A stretch of DNA of 43,340 bases from Vibrio ostreicida. Its GTDB lineage: Bacteria; Pseudomonadota; Gammaproteobacteria; Enterobacterales; Vibrionaceae. The notes under the pieces were generated by a model. That model searched no databases, was not told the origin of the DNA, and saw nothing but the letters and a program-made list of their open reading frames with translations. Shown here piece by piece: positions 1-7,131 of the stretch. The stretch's first letter is position 1, and the number at the start of each line of letters is the position of its first letter. The stretch covers positions 1-43,340 of the forward strand of contig NZ_JABEYA020000024.1 of assembly GCF_013074385.2 (NCBI RefSeq). Direction: 5' to 3'. The position numbers and the translations under genes were made by a program.

Positions 1-129
1 AGAGCGCCAAAGCACTTCAGCGATATCAGCCATCCCCATTGGGGCGCCTGGGTGGCCAGAATTAGCTTGTTGAACGCCGTCCATGCTAAGCGCGCGGATG
101 GCATTGGCGAGGTGTTTGCGAGAAGGCAT
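1..129 (-). CDS. tkt: Transketolase, N-terminal fragment (cut by window edge)
   Basis: The complement reads MPSRKHLANAIRALSMDG followed by the NSGHPGAPMGMADIAEVLW block, the thiamine-diphosphate-enzyme N-terminus typical of bacterial transketolase. Transketolase moves two-carbon units between sugar phosphates in the non-oxidative pentose phosphate pathway in the cytoplasm. Only the first 43 codons are present; the rest lies left of the window. An AGGAG Shine-Dalgarno sits six bases before the ATG. The gene diverges from metK, and a PurR-like box lies about 70 bases upstream of its start. The identity is firm; the paralogue (tktA or tktB type) cannot be told. Confidence 0.93.
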   Translation of the reverse strand, partial: MPSRKHLANAIRALSMDGVQQANSGHPGAPMGMADIAEVLWRS

Positions 130-198
130 GTCTGCTCCTGAATCGGTTAAGCGGAATCAATAAAAATCAGCAAATATTCTCTCAAAGGTCTCTAAGCT

Positions 199-214
199 CT
201 GCAAACGTTTTCCT
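199..214. promoter_or_regulatory. PurR-like operator, tkt-proximal
   Basis: The 16 bases contain the core GCAAACGTTTTC and match 13 of 16 positions of the enterobacterial PurR consensus ACGCAAACGTTTTCGT. PurR is a LacI-family repressor that binds with hypoxanthine or guanine and controls purine and related genes. The site lies 70 bp upstream of the tkt start and overlaps a weak candidate -35 for tkt. Other LacI-family proteins bind similar CG-centred palindromes, so the binding protein is inferred. Confidence 0.45.
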
Positions 215-286
215 CCTTTGCTCTCTCCGCTATCGGGTGATTTTCTATCGATGATTCACCCAAGCAATTAAGAATCTTATCTTTTA

Positions 287-302
287 ACGCAAACGTTTGT
301 AT
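287..302. promoter_or_regulatory. PurR-like operator, metK-proximal
   Basis: The sequence ACGCAAACGTTTGTAT matches 14 of 16 positions of the PurR consensus, with a perfect AAACGTTT centre. It lies 88 bp centre to centre from the first box and just upstream of the predicted metK -35. Two such boxes in one divergent control region are unlikely by chance, but binding is inferred from sequence only. Confidence 0.5.
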
Positions 303-324
303 ATGTATTAAATTAAAAAAGAGC

Positions 325-352
325 TTGTAATTCGGGCTATCAAATCTAGAAT
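325..352 (+). promoter_or_regulatory. Predicted metK promoter
   Basis: A -35 hexamer TTGTAA (325-330, 4 of 6) and a -10 hexamer TAGAAT (347-352, 5 of 6) are separated by 16 bases. The expected transcription start, near 359, falls inside the MetJ-type box that follows directly, a placement suited to repression. The leader would be about 90 nt long. Confidence 0.45.
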
Positions 353-376
353 AGACGTCTAGATGTAGATACACCT
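353..376. promoter_or_regulatory. MetJ operator (MET box) of metK
   Basis: A perfect MET-box octamer AGACGTCT (353-360) is followed in phase by two weaker octamers, AGATGTAG (5 of 8) and ATACACCT (5 of 8). MetJ with bound SAM binds tandem eight-base repeats cooperatively. The position just after the predicted -10, upstream of a SAM synthetase gene, is what feedback repression by SAM requires. The metH upstream region has a second such site. Confidence 0.75.
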
Positions 377-450
377 ACAGTTATTAGTATTATTCAAGAG
401 CAGTGGGTACCAATATCCACTGCCCTAAACCAGATAAAAATGGAGCTAAC

Positions 451-1602
451 ATGGCTAAGCACCTGTTTACTTCTGAATCCGTTTCAGAAGGTCATCCAGA
501 TAAAATTGCAGACCAGATTTCCGACGCGGTATTGGATGCAATCCTAAAGCAAGATCCTAAAGCCCGAGTTGCCTGTGAAACCTACGTTAAAACAGGCATG
601 GTCATGGTTGGTGGTGAAATAACAACGTCTGCGTGGGTCGATATTGAAGAACTCACTCGCCAAACTGTTCGTGATATTGGTTACGTTAACTCTGAAATGG
701 GCTTTGATGCCGATTCTTGTGCCGTATTGAATACCATTGGTAAGCAATCTCCTGATATCAACCAAGGGGTCGATAAAACGGATCCCAAGGAACAGGGTGC
801 GGGTGACCAAGGCATTATGTTTGGTTACGCGACGAACGAAACTGACGTGCTGATGCCAGCCCCTATCACCTATTCTCATCTTCTGGTTCAAAAGCAAGCT
901 GAAGTTCGCAAAAATGGCACGCTACCTTGGTTACGCCCAGATGCGAAATCTCAGGTGACGTTCCAGTACGATCAAGGCAACATTGTCGGTATTGATGCTG
1001 TGGTTCTTTCGACTCAGCATGCCGAATCCATCTCGACACCGGATCTGCGTGAAGCCGTGATGGAAGAAATCATTAAGCCAGTCCTGCCGGCACAATGGCT
1101 TAACAAAGACACCAATTTCTTCATCAATCCGACTGGTCGTTTTGTCATCGGTGGCCCGATGGGGGATTGTGGTCTAACCGGTCGTAAAATTATCGTTGAT
1201 ACCTATGGCGGTGCCGCACGCCATGGTGGTGGGGCATTTTCTGGAAAAGATCCATCAAAAGTCGATCGCAGTGCTGCTTACGCTGCCCGTTATGTCGCGA
1301 AGAATATCGTCGCGGCTGGCCTCGCTGATCGCTGTGAAATCCAGTTGTCATATGCCATTGGCGTTGCTGATCCTACGTCGATCATGGTCGAAACTTTCGG
1401 CACGGAAAAAGTCAATCAAGAGATCATCATTGAAGCCGTTCGTCAGCATTTTGATCTTCGTCCGTACGGACTGCAAGAAATGCTCAACCTGCTGCAACCT
1501 ATTTATCAAAAAACCGCAGCATATGGTCACTTTGGCCGTGAGGAATTCCCTTGGGAAGCAACGGATAAAGCCCAGTTACTGCGCGAGTTTGCTGGCCTTT
1601 AA
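451..1602 (+). CDS. metK: S-adenosylmethionine synthase
   Basis: MetK makes SAM from methionine and ATP, releasing phosphate and diphosphate. The protein starts MAKHLFTSESVSEGHPDKIA and is 383 aa, the family's usual length. The GHPDK motif near the N-terminus, the GAGDQGIMFGYA block near residue 120 and the glycine-rich GGGAFSGKD loop near residue 265 are all present; these bind ATP, methionine, Mg and K. I chose the ATG at 451 because it matches the family N-terminus and has GGAG at 442-445; a longer in-frame start at 403 adds 16 residues not seen in homologues. It is likely repressed by MetJ and ends at a strong terminator. Confidence 0.98.
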   Translation: MAKHLFTSESVSEGHPDKIADQISDAVLDAILKQDPKARVACETYVKTGMVMVGGEITTSAWVDIEELTRQTVRDIGYVNSEMGFDADSCAVLNTIGKQSPDINQGVDKTDPKEQGAGDQGIMFGYATNETDVLMPAPITYSHLLVQKQAEVRKNGTLPWLRPDAKSQVTFQYDQGNIVGIDAVVLSTQHAESISTPDLREAVMEEIIKPVLPAQWLNKDTNFFINPTGRFVIGGPMGDCGLTGRKIIVDTYGGAARHGGGAFSGKDPSKVDRSAAYAARYVAKNIVAAGLADRCEIQLSYAIGVADPTSIMVETFGTEKVNQEIIIEAVRQHFDLRPYGLQEMLNLLQPIYQKTAAYGHFGREEFPWEATDKAQLLREFAGL

Positions 1603-1631
1603 TCATCGAACACATTGACGTTACTTTTTTC

Positions 1632-1662
1632 AAAGGCTTCTGGTTTTCCAGAAGCCTTTTTT
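1632..1662 (+). terminator. metK rho-independent terminator
   Basis: A 12-bp perfect stem (AAAGGCTTCTGG at 1632-1643 with its complement at 1648-1659), a TTTT loop and a run of T residues follow metK by 30 bases. Confidence 0.92.
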
Positions 1663-1739
1663 GTCGGTGAACAACACCGTTTAAAACTTTTCTCTTACGC
1701 TGGGTTTATTGCTACGTCACGCTACAGGAAAGAAAGTAA

Positions 1740-1811
1740 CAATAAAGATGGAAACTCCATCTCACTCAATACGCCACCTTAAAGGAATGGTGGCAATAAA
1801 GTTCGAAACTC
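1740..1811. repeat. Imperfect direct repeat pair and inverted repeats upstream of araC-type gene
   Basis: CAATAAAGATGGAAACTC (1740-1757) recurs as CAATAAAGTTCGAAACTC (1794-1811), 16 of 18 identical and 54 bp apart. Between and around them lie two short inverted repeats, GATGGA-AAC-TCCATC (1748-1762) and GCCACC-N10-GGTGGC. AraC-family regulators often bind direct repeats near their own promoter, so this could be an operator, but the pair lies about 130-200 bp upstream of the gene and no promoter is obvious. Confidence 0.35.
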
Positions 1812-1941
1812 ATTTTTGCCCCAAAGTTTGCTAGATAATAAAGAGCGACTGTTATGCATTTAGCAATTTTGTTCTATCTTCACGATCACTTGCTCTCTAT
1901 ACTTTCATTATGTTTCCACCAAATAGATTGAGTCTGTCAGC

Positions 1942-2769
1942 ATGCAAGAACAATTTAGCTATCAAAAAAGTGCGCACACTTTAGGATTGTGTTCATTTTC
2001 GGCAAAGATGAGAGACTTTAGCTACGGTAAACATGCCCATGAAGAGTTCAGTATCGGTGTGACTTGCCGTGGCCGTCAGGACTTTTTTAGTAATGGAACT
2101 TTTCATAAAAGTCAGGCAGGAAACGTGATCTTTTTTAATCCAGAACAGGTTCATGATGGACATGCTGGAGGTGGAAAAGATATGGAGTATGAAATGCTCT
2201 ACATACCTGAATCGACAATGATGAGTTTGATTCAAAGCATAGGGAGTGTATCTAAGGATCAGTCTCGATTGAAAGAGTCATCCTTTCATGATGCAGTTTT
2301 GCAACGACAGGTCATTTCATTTGCCCGCTCTATGAACTTAGAGCAACCACTTTCTTCACTAGAAGAAGAGCACCTCTTACTGGGCATTGCTCATTCGATT
2401 GTTCGTCTTGGCGATGGCTCGTTTATTGATAAGGCGGCTTATGGACGAACAGGTAAACTATTAGAGCAAGCAAAGGAGTTTATTCATTTCAACCTTAATC
2501 GAAAGCTAGGTATTGAAGAGATTTCAGGCGCTGCCAATATGTCTAAATATCATTTCATTCGTTTGTTTAACAAACAGTTTGGCATGACGCCACACCAGTA
2601 TGTACTTAGCTATAAAATCAATCGTGTAAAACGCGACCTAGAGCTAGGTAATAACGCTGCAGATATTGCATTTAAGTACGGGTTTTCAGATTTAAGCCAT
2701 CTTAATCGTAACTTTAAGAATACGTTTGGTATCACGCCAACCCAATATCAAAAACAACTCTCGTTTTAG
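1942..2769 (+). CDS. AraC-family transcriptional regulator with cupin sensor domain
   Basis: This 275-aa protein has an N-terminal cupin-like ligand domain (about residues 20-150, including HAHEEFSIGVTCRG and the FFNPEQVHDGHA strand) and a C-terminal double helix-turn-helix of the AraC type (about 175-273). The second helix pair contains AADIAFKYGFSDLSHLNRNFKNTFGITPTQY in pieces, which matches the AraC signature. It is followed 34 bases later by a LysE-type exporter and then a DUF2000 gene on the same strand. Regulators of this class commonly control an adjacent exporter in response to its substrate. The effector is unknown. Its start has only a weak ribosome site. Family assignment is sure; the target is inferred. 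Confidence 0.88.
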   Translation: MQEQFSYQKSAHTLGLCSFSAKMRDFSYGKHAHEEFSIGVTCRGRQDFFSNGTFHKSQAGNVIFFNPEQVHDGHAGGGKDMEYEMLYIPESTMMSLIQSIGSVSKDQSRLKESSFHDAVLQRQVISFARSMNLEQPLSSLEEEHLLLGIAHSIVRLGDGSFIDKAAYGRTGKLLEQAKEFIHFNLNRKLGIEEISGAANMSKYHFIRLFNKQFGMTPHQYVLSYKINRVKRDLELGNNAADIAFKYGFSDLSHLNRNFKNTFGITPTQYQKQLSF

Positions 2770-2803
2770 CTTAAACTAAAGCATCGACCAAAAGATTAAC
2801 TCT

Positions 2804-3400
2804 ATGCTGGACATAATTATTTATGCTCTAGGGGTGATGTACACCCCAGGGCCAGTCAATGCTATCGGCTTAAACAGTGGCATACAAAAACAAAACTCAA
2901 TATTAGGCTTCAGTCTCGGTGTCTCTATCGCGATGTTCGCATTATTCAGTGCTGTTTCGCTGATTGGTGAGACAGTAATGAATGATACTTTCTTACAATG
3001 GACGGCAATACTGGGGGCTATCTACATTCTTTGGTTGGCATACAAAATATTCGTAAGCCAAGTGGGTAAAGTTGAACTAAAACCAAGTCAAAGCATGAAT
3101 CTGCGAGACGGTTTGATGCGTCAGCTTCTTAATCCGAAAGGTATTACGGTGGCATTGCCTATTGCAACAGTTCAGTTTCCATCAGCAGGTATTACGGGCG
3201 GGTACATCTTTGTATGGTGCGCTATTTTGGCACTACTTGCGTTTGGTGCTCCTACTGTTTACTACATCGCTGGACGTCTTATTGGCCAAAAGATAAACGA
3301 AACTTGCTATTTAGTTGTAATGAATAAGCTAATGGCCGTGCTGTTACTGTTTGTTGGCTTAAAGATGGGGTTGTCGCCTGCAATAGATTTAGTGTACTGA
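2804..3400 (+). CDS. LysE/RhtB-family amino-acid exporter
   Basis: This 198-aa inner-membrane protein fits the LysE/RhtB transporter family in length and in about six hydrophobic segments. The family's N-terminal PGPVNAIGLNSGIQ motif (residues 15-28) and the LLNPKGITVALP motif near residue 105 are visible. Members export amino acids or related small metabolites using the proton gradient. The gene lies between an AraC-type regulator and a DUF2000 gene with short gaps (34 and 15 bases), so the three are probably one unit. The substrate cannot be read from sequence. Confidence 0.87.
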   Translation: MLDIIIYALGVMYTPGPVNAIGLNSGIQKQNSILGFSLGVSIAMFALFSAVSLIGETVMNDTFLQWTAILGAIYILWLAYKIFVSQVGKVELKPSQSMNLRDGLMRQLLNPKGITVALPIATVQFPSAGITGGYIFVWCAILALLAFGAPTVYYIAGRLIGQKINETCYLVVMNKLMAVLLLFVGLKMGLSPAIDLVY

Positions 3401-3415
3401 TTAATAAGAGGAAAT

Positions 3416-3826
3416 ATGCAGTTTGATTCTAAATTTGTCATCGTGGTAGCAGATGATTTACCAGTATGGCAGAAGTTGAATATTGTGAGCTTTCTATCTG
3501 GTGGGGTCACATCTACATCAATGGTAGAAACTGGAAAGCAATATGTGGATGGGAGTGATAATACCTATCTACCACTTTGTATCCAGCCAACAATAGTACT
3601 TAAAGTGAAAAGAAGTAAATTATCGACTTTTGTCCAACGCGCGAATCGTGCAAACATAGAAACCGCAATATTCATCGAAGATATGTTCGCAACAGGTCAT
3701 GATGACGCTAATCGAAGCACGGTTCGTTGCTATGATACAGAAAGCTTACCCTTAGTCGGGATTGCTATGTGTGCAGAAAAAAAATTAGTCGATAAAGTTG
3801 TCAAAGGTGCGAAACTTCACGATTAG
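3416..3826 (+). CDS. DUF2000 family protein
   Basis: The 136-aa protein begins MQFDSKFVIVVADDLPVWQK and contains the YLPLCIQPTIVLK and FIEDMFATGHDDANR segments that I associate with DUF2000. It has no signal peptide or membrane segment, so it should be cytoplasmic. It follows the LysE-type gene by 15 bases with a good AAGAGGA ribosome site at 3406-3412. Members often sit beside LysE/RhtB exporters and AraC-type regulators, as here. The biochemical role is unknown; a link to metabolism or sensing of the exported compound is inference only. Confidence 0.8.
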   Translation: MQFDSKFVIVVADDLPVWQKLNIVSFLSGGVTSTSMVETGKQYVDGSDNTYLPLCIQPTIVLKVKRSKLSTFVQRANRANIETAIFIEDMFATGHDDANRSTVRCYDTESLPLVGIAMCAEKKLVDKVVKGAKLHD

Positions 3827-4151
3827 AGTTGAAGTTGATTACGCCTGTAATAACGCCAATCTTAGATAACGAGCCAGAGAAAAGTGTGGCATAGTTTCAA
3901 ATTTTATTGTTGAAGTTTCGAACGATATTGTCCAACGACATTTTTTACTTAGCTCGCAAAAAATAAACATACGATTTGTATTTTCTCACGCAAGCGTCAA
4001 TAGTTATTAAGAGGTTAAATCGACAGCATTTTCCATGCTGCTTTTAGCGGATACACAGGCGCACCGCTTTATCATCAAAGTGGTGTAAAGCGTTTCAAAA
4101 CATGACTCAGACTGACTCTGAGTGCCTCTGGCAGACTATCAAGGAGGATGT
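3827..4151. other. Non-coding stretch with three hairpins before the DUF2189 gene
   Basis: No gene is visible. Three inverted repeats occur in order. CAGCAT/ATGCTG (4024-4040) is followed by CTTTT and could weakly terminate the upstream unit. CACCGCTTT/AAAGTGGTG (4062-4085) has a 9-bp stem with one G-U pair. ACTCAGA/TCTGAGT (4105-4123) has a perfect 7-bp stem. The last ends 17 bases before the strong AAGGAGG ribosome site at 4141-4147, so it would lie in the leader of the next gene. No known riboswitch pattern was recognised. Confidence 0.4.
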
Positions 4152-4946
4152 ATGCCTCGTACGGTGAACCCGCAAGATGTCGACGACAAGCAAAAGCACG
4201 TTCCAGATAACGAATACGCCCGCACGATCCCGTGCAATCATGTCAGCTTTTCAGCGCCTTTTCACTGGCTGTCACTAGGGCTACAAGACTTTGTCAGAAT
4301 GCCCCTCATCAGCACCTTTTATGGTTTGTGCTTTATGGCAGCAGCCGTCGGCATTGTATTACTGGTGCAATGGCAAGGTACCCACTTAGTGGTGATGCCC
4401 AGCTTGGTCGTCTACGTTCTTATCGGCCCTTTTCTTGCCCTCGGTTTATATGATGCAAGTTGGGAAAGAGAAAGAGGCCACAAAGCCCGCTTACTTCATT
4501 CAATGAAGGCCATCGGCCGTAATTCAAGTTCTCAGTGGGCATTTGCCGTGATGCTTGCGATCTGTATGATTTTTTGGATGCGCATTGCCGCACTTCTTCA
4601 CGCGCTTTATCCCTCGGTGCAAGGTGCGCCACTGACCGAATTTTTGCCGTTTCTCGTTATTGGGTCCTTGGTTGGGTTTGTTTTAGCTTGCGTCGTGTTT
4701 ACGATTTCAGCCTTTTCTCTCCCACTCATGATGGAGAGGCGGGTTGATATGATGACCGCTGTTTTCACCAGCTTTAACGCAGTCAAAACCAATATTCCGG
4801 CCATGATTGTTTGGGCTGGGCTGATTTGTGGCGGTATTCTGGTGGGTTTTGCTACTTACGGTATCGGGATGCTGTTTACGATGCCAATGCTTGGCTACGG
4901 CACTTGGCATGCCTATCATGAGACCATTAAGAAGAAACACCACTGA
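4152..4946 (+). CDS. DUF2189 integral membrane protein
   Basis: This 264-aa protein has a polar N-terminus of about 45 residues followed by five to six hydrophobic segments (for example STFYGLCFMAAAVGIVLLVQ and the closing GILVGFATYGIGMLF stretch). The overall pattern fits the DUF2189 family of predicted inner-membrane proteins, whose function is not known. I chose the ATG at 4152 because a full AAGGAGG ribosome site ends four bases before it; an in-frame ATG at 4122 lacks one and would place that site inside the gene. It stands alone, with a terminator starting 31 bases after its stop. Confidence 0.8.
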   Translation: MPRTVNPQDVDDKQKHVPDNEYARTIPCNHVSFSAPFHWLSLGLQDFVRMPLISTFYGLCFMAAAVGIVLLVQWQGTHLVVMPSLVVYVLIGPFLALGLYDASWERERGHKARLLHSMKAIGRNSSSQWAFAVMLAICMIFWMRIAALLHALYPSVQGAPLTEFLPFLVIGSLVGFVLACVVFTISAFSLPLMMERRVDMMTAVFTSFNAVKTNIPAMIVWAGLICGGILVGFATYGIGMLFTMPMLGYGTWHAYHETIKKKHH

Positions 4947-4976
4947 CTCGCGTTAACCCTCAATCCTAGGTATGAT

Positions 4977-5002
4977 ACGCCCCTTAAAATGGGGCGTTTT
5001 TT
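4977..5002 (+). terminator. Terminator of DUF2189 gene, overlapping apparent sprT ATG
   Basis: ACGCCCC (4977-4983), a 7-base loop, GGGGCGT (4991-4997) and TTTTT form a compact rho-independent terminator. The loop and right arm contain the in-frame ATG at 4989 that would otherwise look like the sprT start. Confidence 0.85.
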
Positions 5003-5012
5003 GGAGAATAAC

Positions 5013-5510
5013 TTGGATTGGGAACTCAACTATCGCACTCAAAGAGTCATTTGCAATTGCCTTAACGCTGCCACCAAGGCATTCAACCGCTCTTTCCCTG
5101 CACCTACAATCAACTTCAAACTGCGCGGTAAAACCGCAGGCAAAGCCTACCTCCAACTCAACGAGATACGCATTAATCCTATTTTATTTTCAGAAAACCA
5201 ACAGGCTTTCCTCACTGAGGTCATTCCTCACGAAATCGCTCATTTAATTACTTATCAGGTCTATGGCCATGTAAAACCACATGGAAAAGAATGGCGAGGC
5301 ATAATGGAATCGATTTTTGACGTTCCAGCTCGAACAACGCACTGTTTTTCGACAACATCGGTTCAGGGTAAAACCTTTGAGTATCGGTGTAGTTGCTCAC
5401 AATACCCCCTTTCCATTCGTCGTCATAACAAGGTGTTACGTGATCAAGCACATTATCGCTGTCAACAATGCCAACACCCCCTAATATTTACGGGTAAACA
5501 ACTGTCTTAA
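5013..5510 (+). CDS. sprT: SprT-family zinc metalloprotease-like protein
   Basis: SprT proteins resemble the DNA-protein crosslink protease SPRTN, with a zincin domain and a C-terminal zinc ribbon. Here the HExxH site reads PHEIAHLITY with HGKEW downstream, and paired cysteines (RCSCSQ and RCQQCQ) form the ribbon. I chose the TTG at 5013: GGAG at 5003-5006 gives normal spacing and yields 165 aa, the length I recall for E. coli SprT. The in-frame ATG at 4989 lies within the preceding terminator hairpin. The gene keeps its enterobacterial place before endA. The physiological role in bacteria is poorly defined. Confidence 0.88.
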   Translation: MDWELNYRTQRVICNCLNAATKAFNRSFPAPTINFKLRGKTAGKAYLQLNEIRINPILFSENQQAFLTEVIPHEIAHLITYQVYGHVKPHGKEWRGIMESIFDVPARTTHCFSTTSVQGKTFEYRCSCSQYPLSIRRHNKVLRDQAHYRCQQCQHPLIFTGKQLS

Positions 5511-5574
5511 ATAGGGCTTGTCAAACTGTTCGCGTGCTAGACTGCGAGGCATCATACTTTTCCCATACTTATAT

Positions 5575-6273
5575 ATGCCTATTTATCGCTTGTTGAGTTT
5601 CGCCCTGCTATTACCTATCACCAGCATTGCCGCTCCCCCAACCTCTTTTTCGAAAGCCAAACGCGAAGCAATTCACATTTATGTGGACCATCCATCGAGC
5701 TTTTATTGTGGCTGTCACATTCAATGGCAAGGCAAAAAAGGAATCCCTGATTTGATGACTTGTGGTTATGACATACGTAAACAGCCACAACGCGCCTCGC
5801 GCATAGAGTGGGAACATATCGTGCCCGCTTGGCAGTTTGGCCACCAGCGTCAATGCTGGCAAAATGGCGGAAGAAAAAACTGCACCAAGCAAGATTCAGT
5901 TTTCCGTCTGATGGAAGCCGATCTGCATAATTTGGTGCCAGCAATTGGAGAGGTTAACGGTGACCGCTCAAACTATCGTTTCAGCCAATGGAGTGGCTCA
6001 CAGGGTGTGAGTTATGGCCGCTGTGAAATGCAAATCGACTTTAAACAACGTAAAGCCATGCCGCCTGACAGAGCCAAAGGCGCCATTGCAAGAACCTATT
6101 TGTATATGACTGACATGTACGGATTTAAGATTTCCAAGCAACAATCTCAATTAATGCACGCCTGGGATAATCAGTTCCCCGTCAGTGAATGGGAGTGTTT
6201 ACGAGACAAACGCATTTTTGAGATACAAGAGAACCATAACCCTTTTGTGCGCTCTGCTTGCCAGCAGCTTTAG
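5575..6273 (+). CDS. endA: Endonuclease I (secreted/periplasmic Dns-type nuclease)
   Basis: The 232-aa protein has a signal peptide (MPIYRLLSFALLLPITSIAA) and then the EndA/Dns fold. The catalytic RIEWEHIVPAWQFG block, the EADLHNLVPAIGEVNGDRSN block and eight cysteines expected of a disulfide-bonded exported nuclease are visible. The closest match I recall is Vibrio cholerae Dns, which degrades extracellular DNA, shapes biofilm and limits natural transformation. I chose ATG 5575, which places the signal peptide at the N-terminus; an in-frame ATG at 5518 adds 19 residues before it. Its place between sprT and rsmE is conserved. Confidence 0.95.
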   Translation: MPIYRLLSFALLLPITSIAAPPTSFSKAKREAIHIYVDHPSSFYCGCHIQWQGKKGIPDLMTCGYDIRKQPQRASRIEWEHIVPAWQFGHQRQCWQNGGRKNCTKQDSVFRLMEADLHNLVPAIGEVNGDRSNYRFSQWSGSQGVSYGRCEMQIDFKQRKAMPPDRAKGAIARTYLYMTDMYGFKISKQQSQLMHAWDNQFPVSEWECLRDKRIFEIQENHNPFVRSACQQL

Positions 6274-6386
6274 TCTGGCTATCCGTTTTCGCTTTATGAT
6301 CGGGAGTTGGCTAGCCCTTGTTTTTTCACCGTAAAGCATCCATGTTAGAGTCTATCTCAACCTTTCTTGCCGGAAATAAAAATACA

Positions 6387-7118
6387 ATGCGAATCCCACG
6401 AATTTATCACCCGGAACCCATTAACCAGTTAGGTTCTTTAATGCTGAGCGACGACGCAGCAGGTCACATTGGGCGAGTACTTCGCATGAAAGAAGGGCAA
6501 GAATTAATACTGTTTGACGGCAGTGGCGCAGAATTTTCAGCCATAATTGCTCAGGTATCAAAAAAAACGTTGGAAGTGACGATTTCTACACGCACAGAAC
6601 GCAATAGTGAATCCCCGCTCAATCTTCATTTAGGTCAAGTTATCTCTCGGGGTGACAAAATGGAGTTCACGATTCAGAAGTCGGTCGAATTGGGCGTCAA
6701 TATGATTACTCCCCTTATCTCCGAACGTTGCGGAGTAAAACTAGACCACAAGCGGTTCGAGAAAAAATTGGCTCAATGGCAAAAAGTGGCCATCAGTGCC
6801 TGTGAGCAGTGCGGTCGCAATCGCATTCCAGAGATTCGTCCAATTATGCAACTTGAAGACTGGTGCGCGGAAGCTGACGAGGCGTTAAAGCTCAACCTTC
6901 ACCCTCGCGCTAAGTACTCGATCAACACACTTCCTGCTCCAGTGGACAAAGTTCGCTTATTAATTGGCCCCGAGGGGGGGCTGTCTGCACAAGAAATTGC
7001 CAAGACTCGGGAGTATCACTTCGAAGAGACTTTAATGGGACCGCGAGTGCTACGCACTGAAACTGCCGCCCTTACTGCTATTACCGCCCTTCAAGTTCGC
7101 TTTGGCGATCTTGGCTAA
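6387..7118 (+). CDS. rsmE: 16S rRNA (uracil1498-N3)-methyltransferase
   Basis: RsmE methylates N3 of U1498 in 16S rRNA, within the small subunit decoding region. The protein begins MRIPRIYHPEPI and is 243 aa, as in E. coli. An N-terminal PUA-like domain is followed by a SPOUT methyltransferase domain whose trefoil-knot motifs are visible as LLIGPEGGLSAQEI and GPRVLRTETAALTA. I chose ATG 6387 over an in-frame ATG at 6318 because it matches the family N-terminus exactly. The gene ends 13 bases before gshB and is probably cotranscribed with it. Confidence 0.96.
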   Translation: MRIPRIYHPEPINQLGSLMLSDDAAGHIGRVLRMKEGQELILFDGSGAEFSAIIAQVSKKTLEVTISTRTERNSESPLNLHLGQVISRGDKMEFTIQKSVELGVNMITPLISERCGVKLDHKRFEKKLAQWQKVAISACEQCGRNRIPEIRPIMQLEDWCAEADEALKLNLHPRAKYSINTLPAPVDKVRLLIGPEGGLSAQEIAKTREYHFEETLMGPRVLRTETAALTAITALQVRFGDLG

Positions 7119-7131
7119 ACGGAGAAAAACC

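Noticed and set aside
192..374. 60-aa reading frame on the minus strand between tkt and metK
   Set aside because: It runs through the predicted metK promoter and both regulatory boxes, has no ribosome site and no recognisable protein features.
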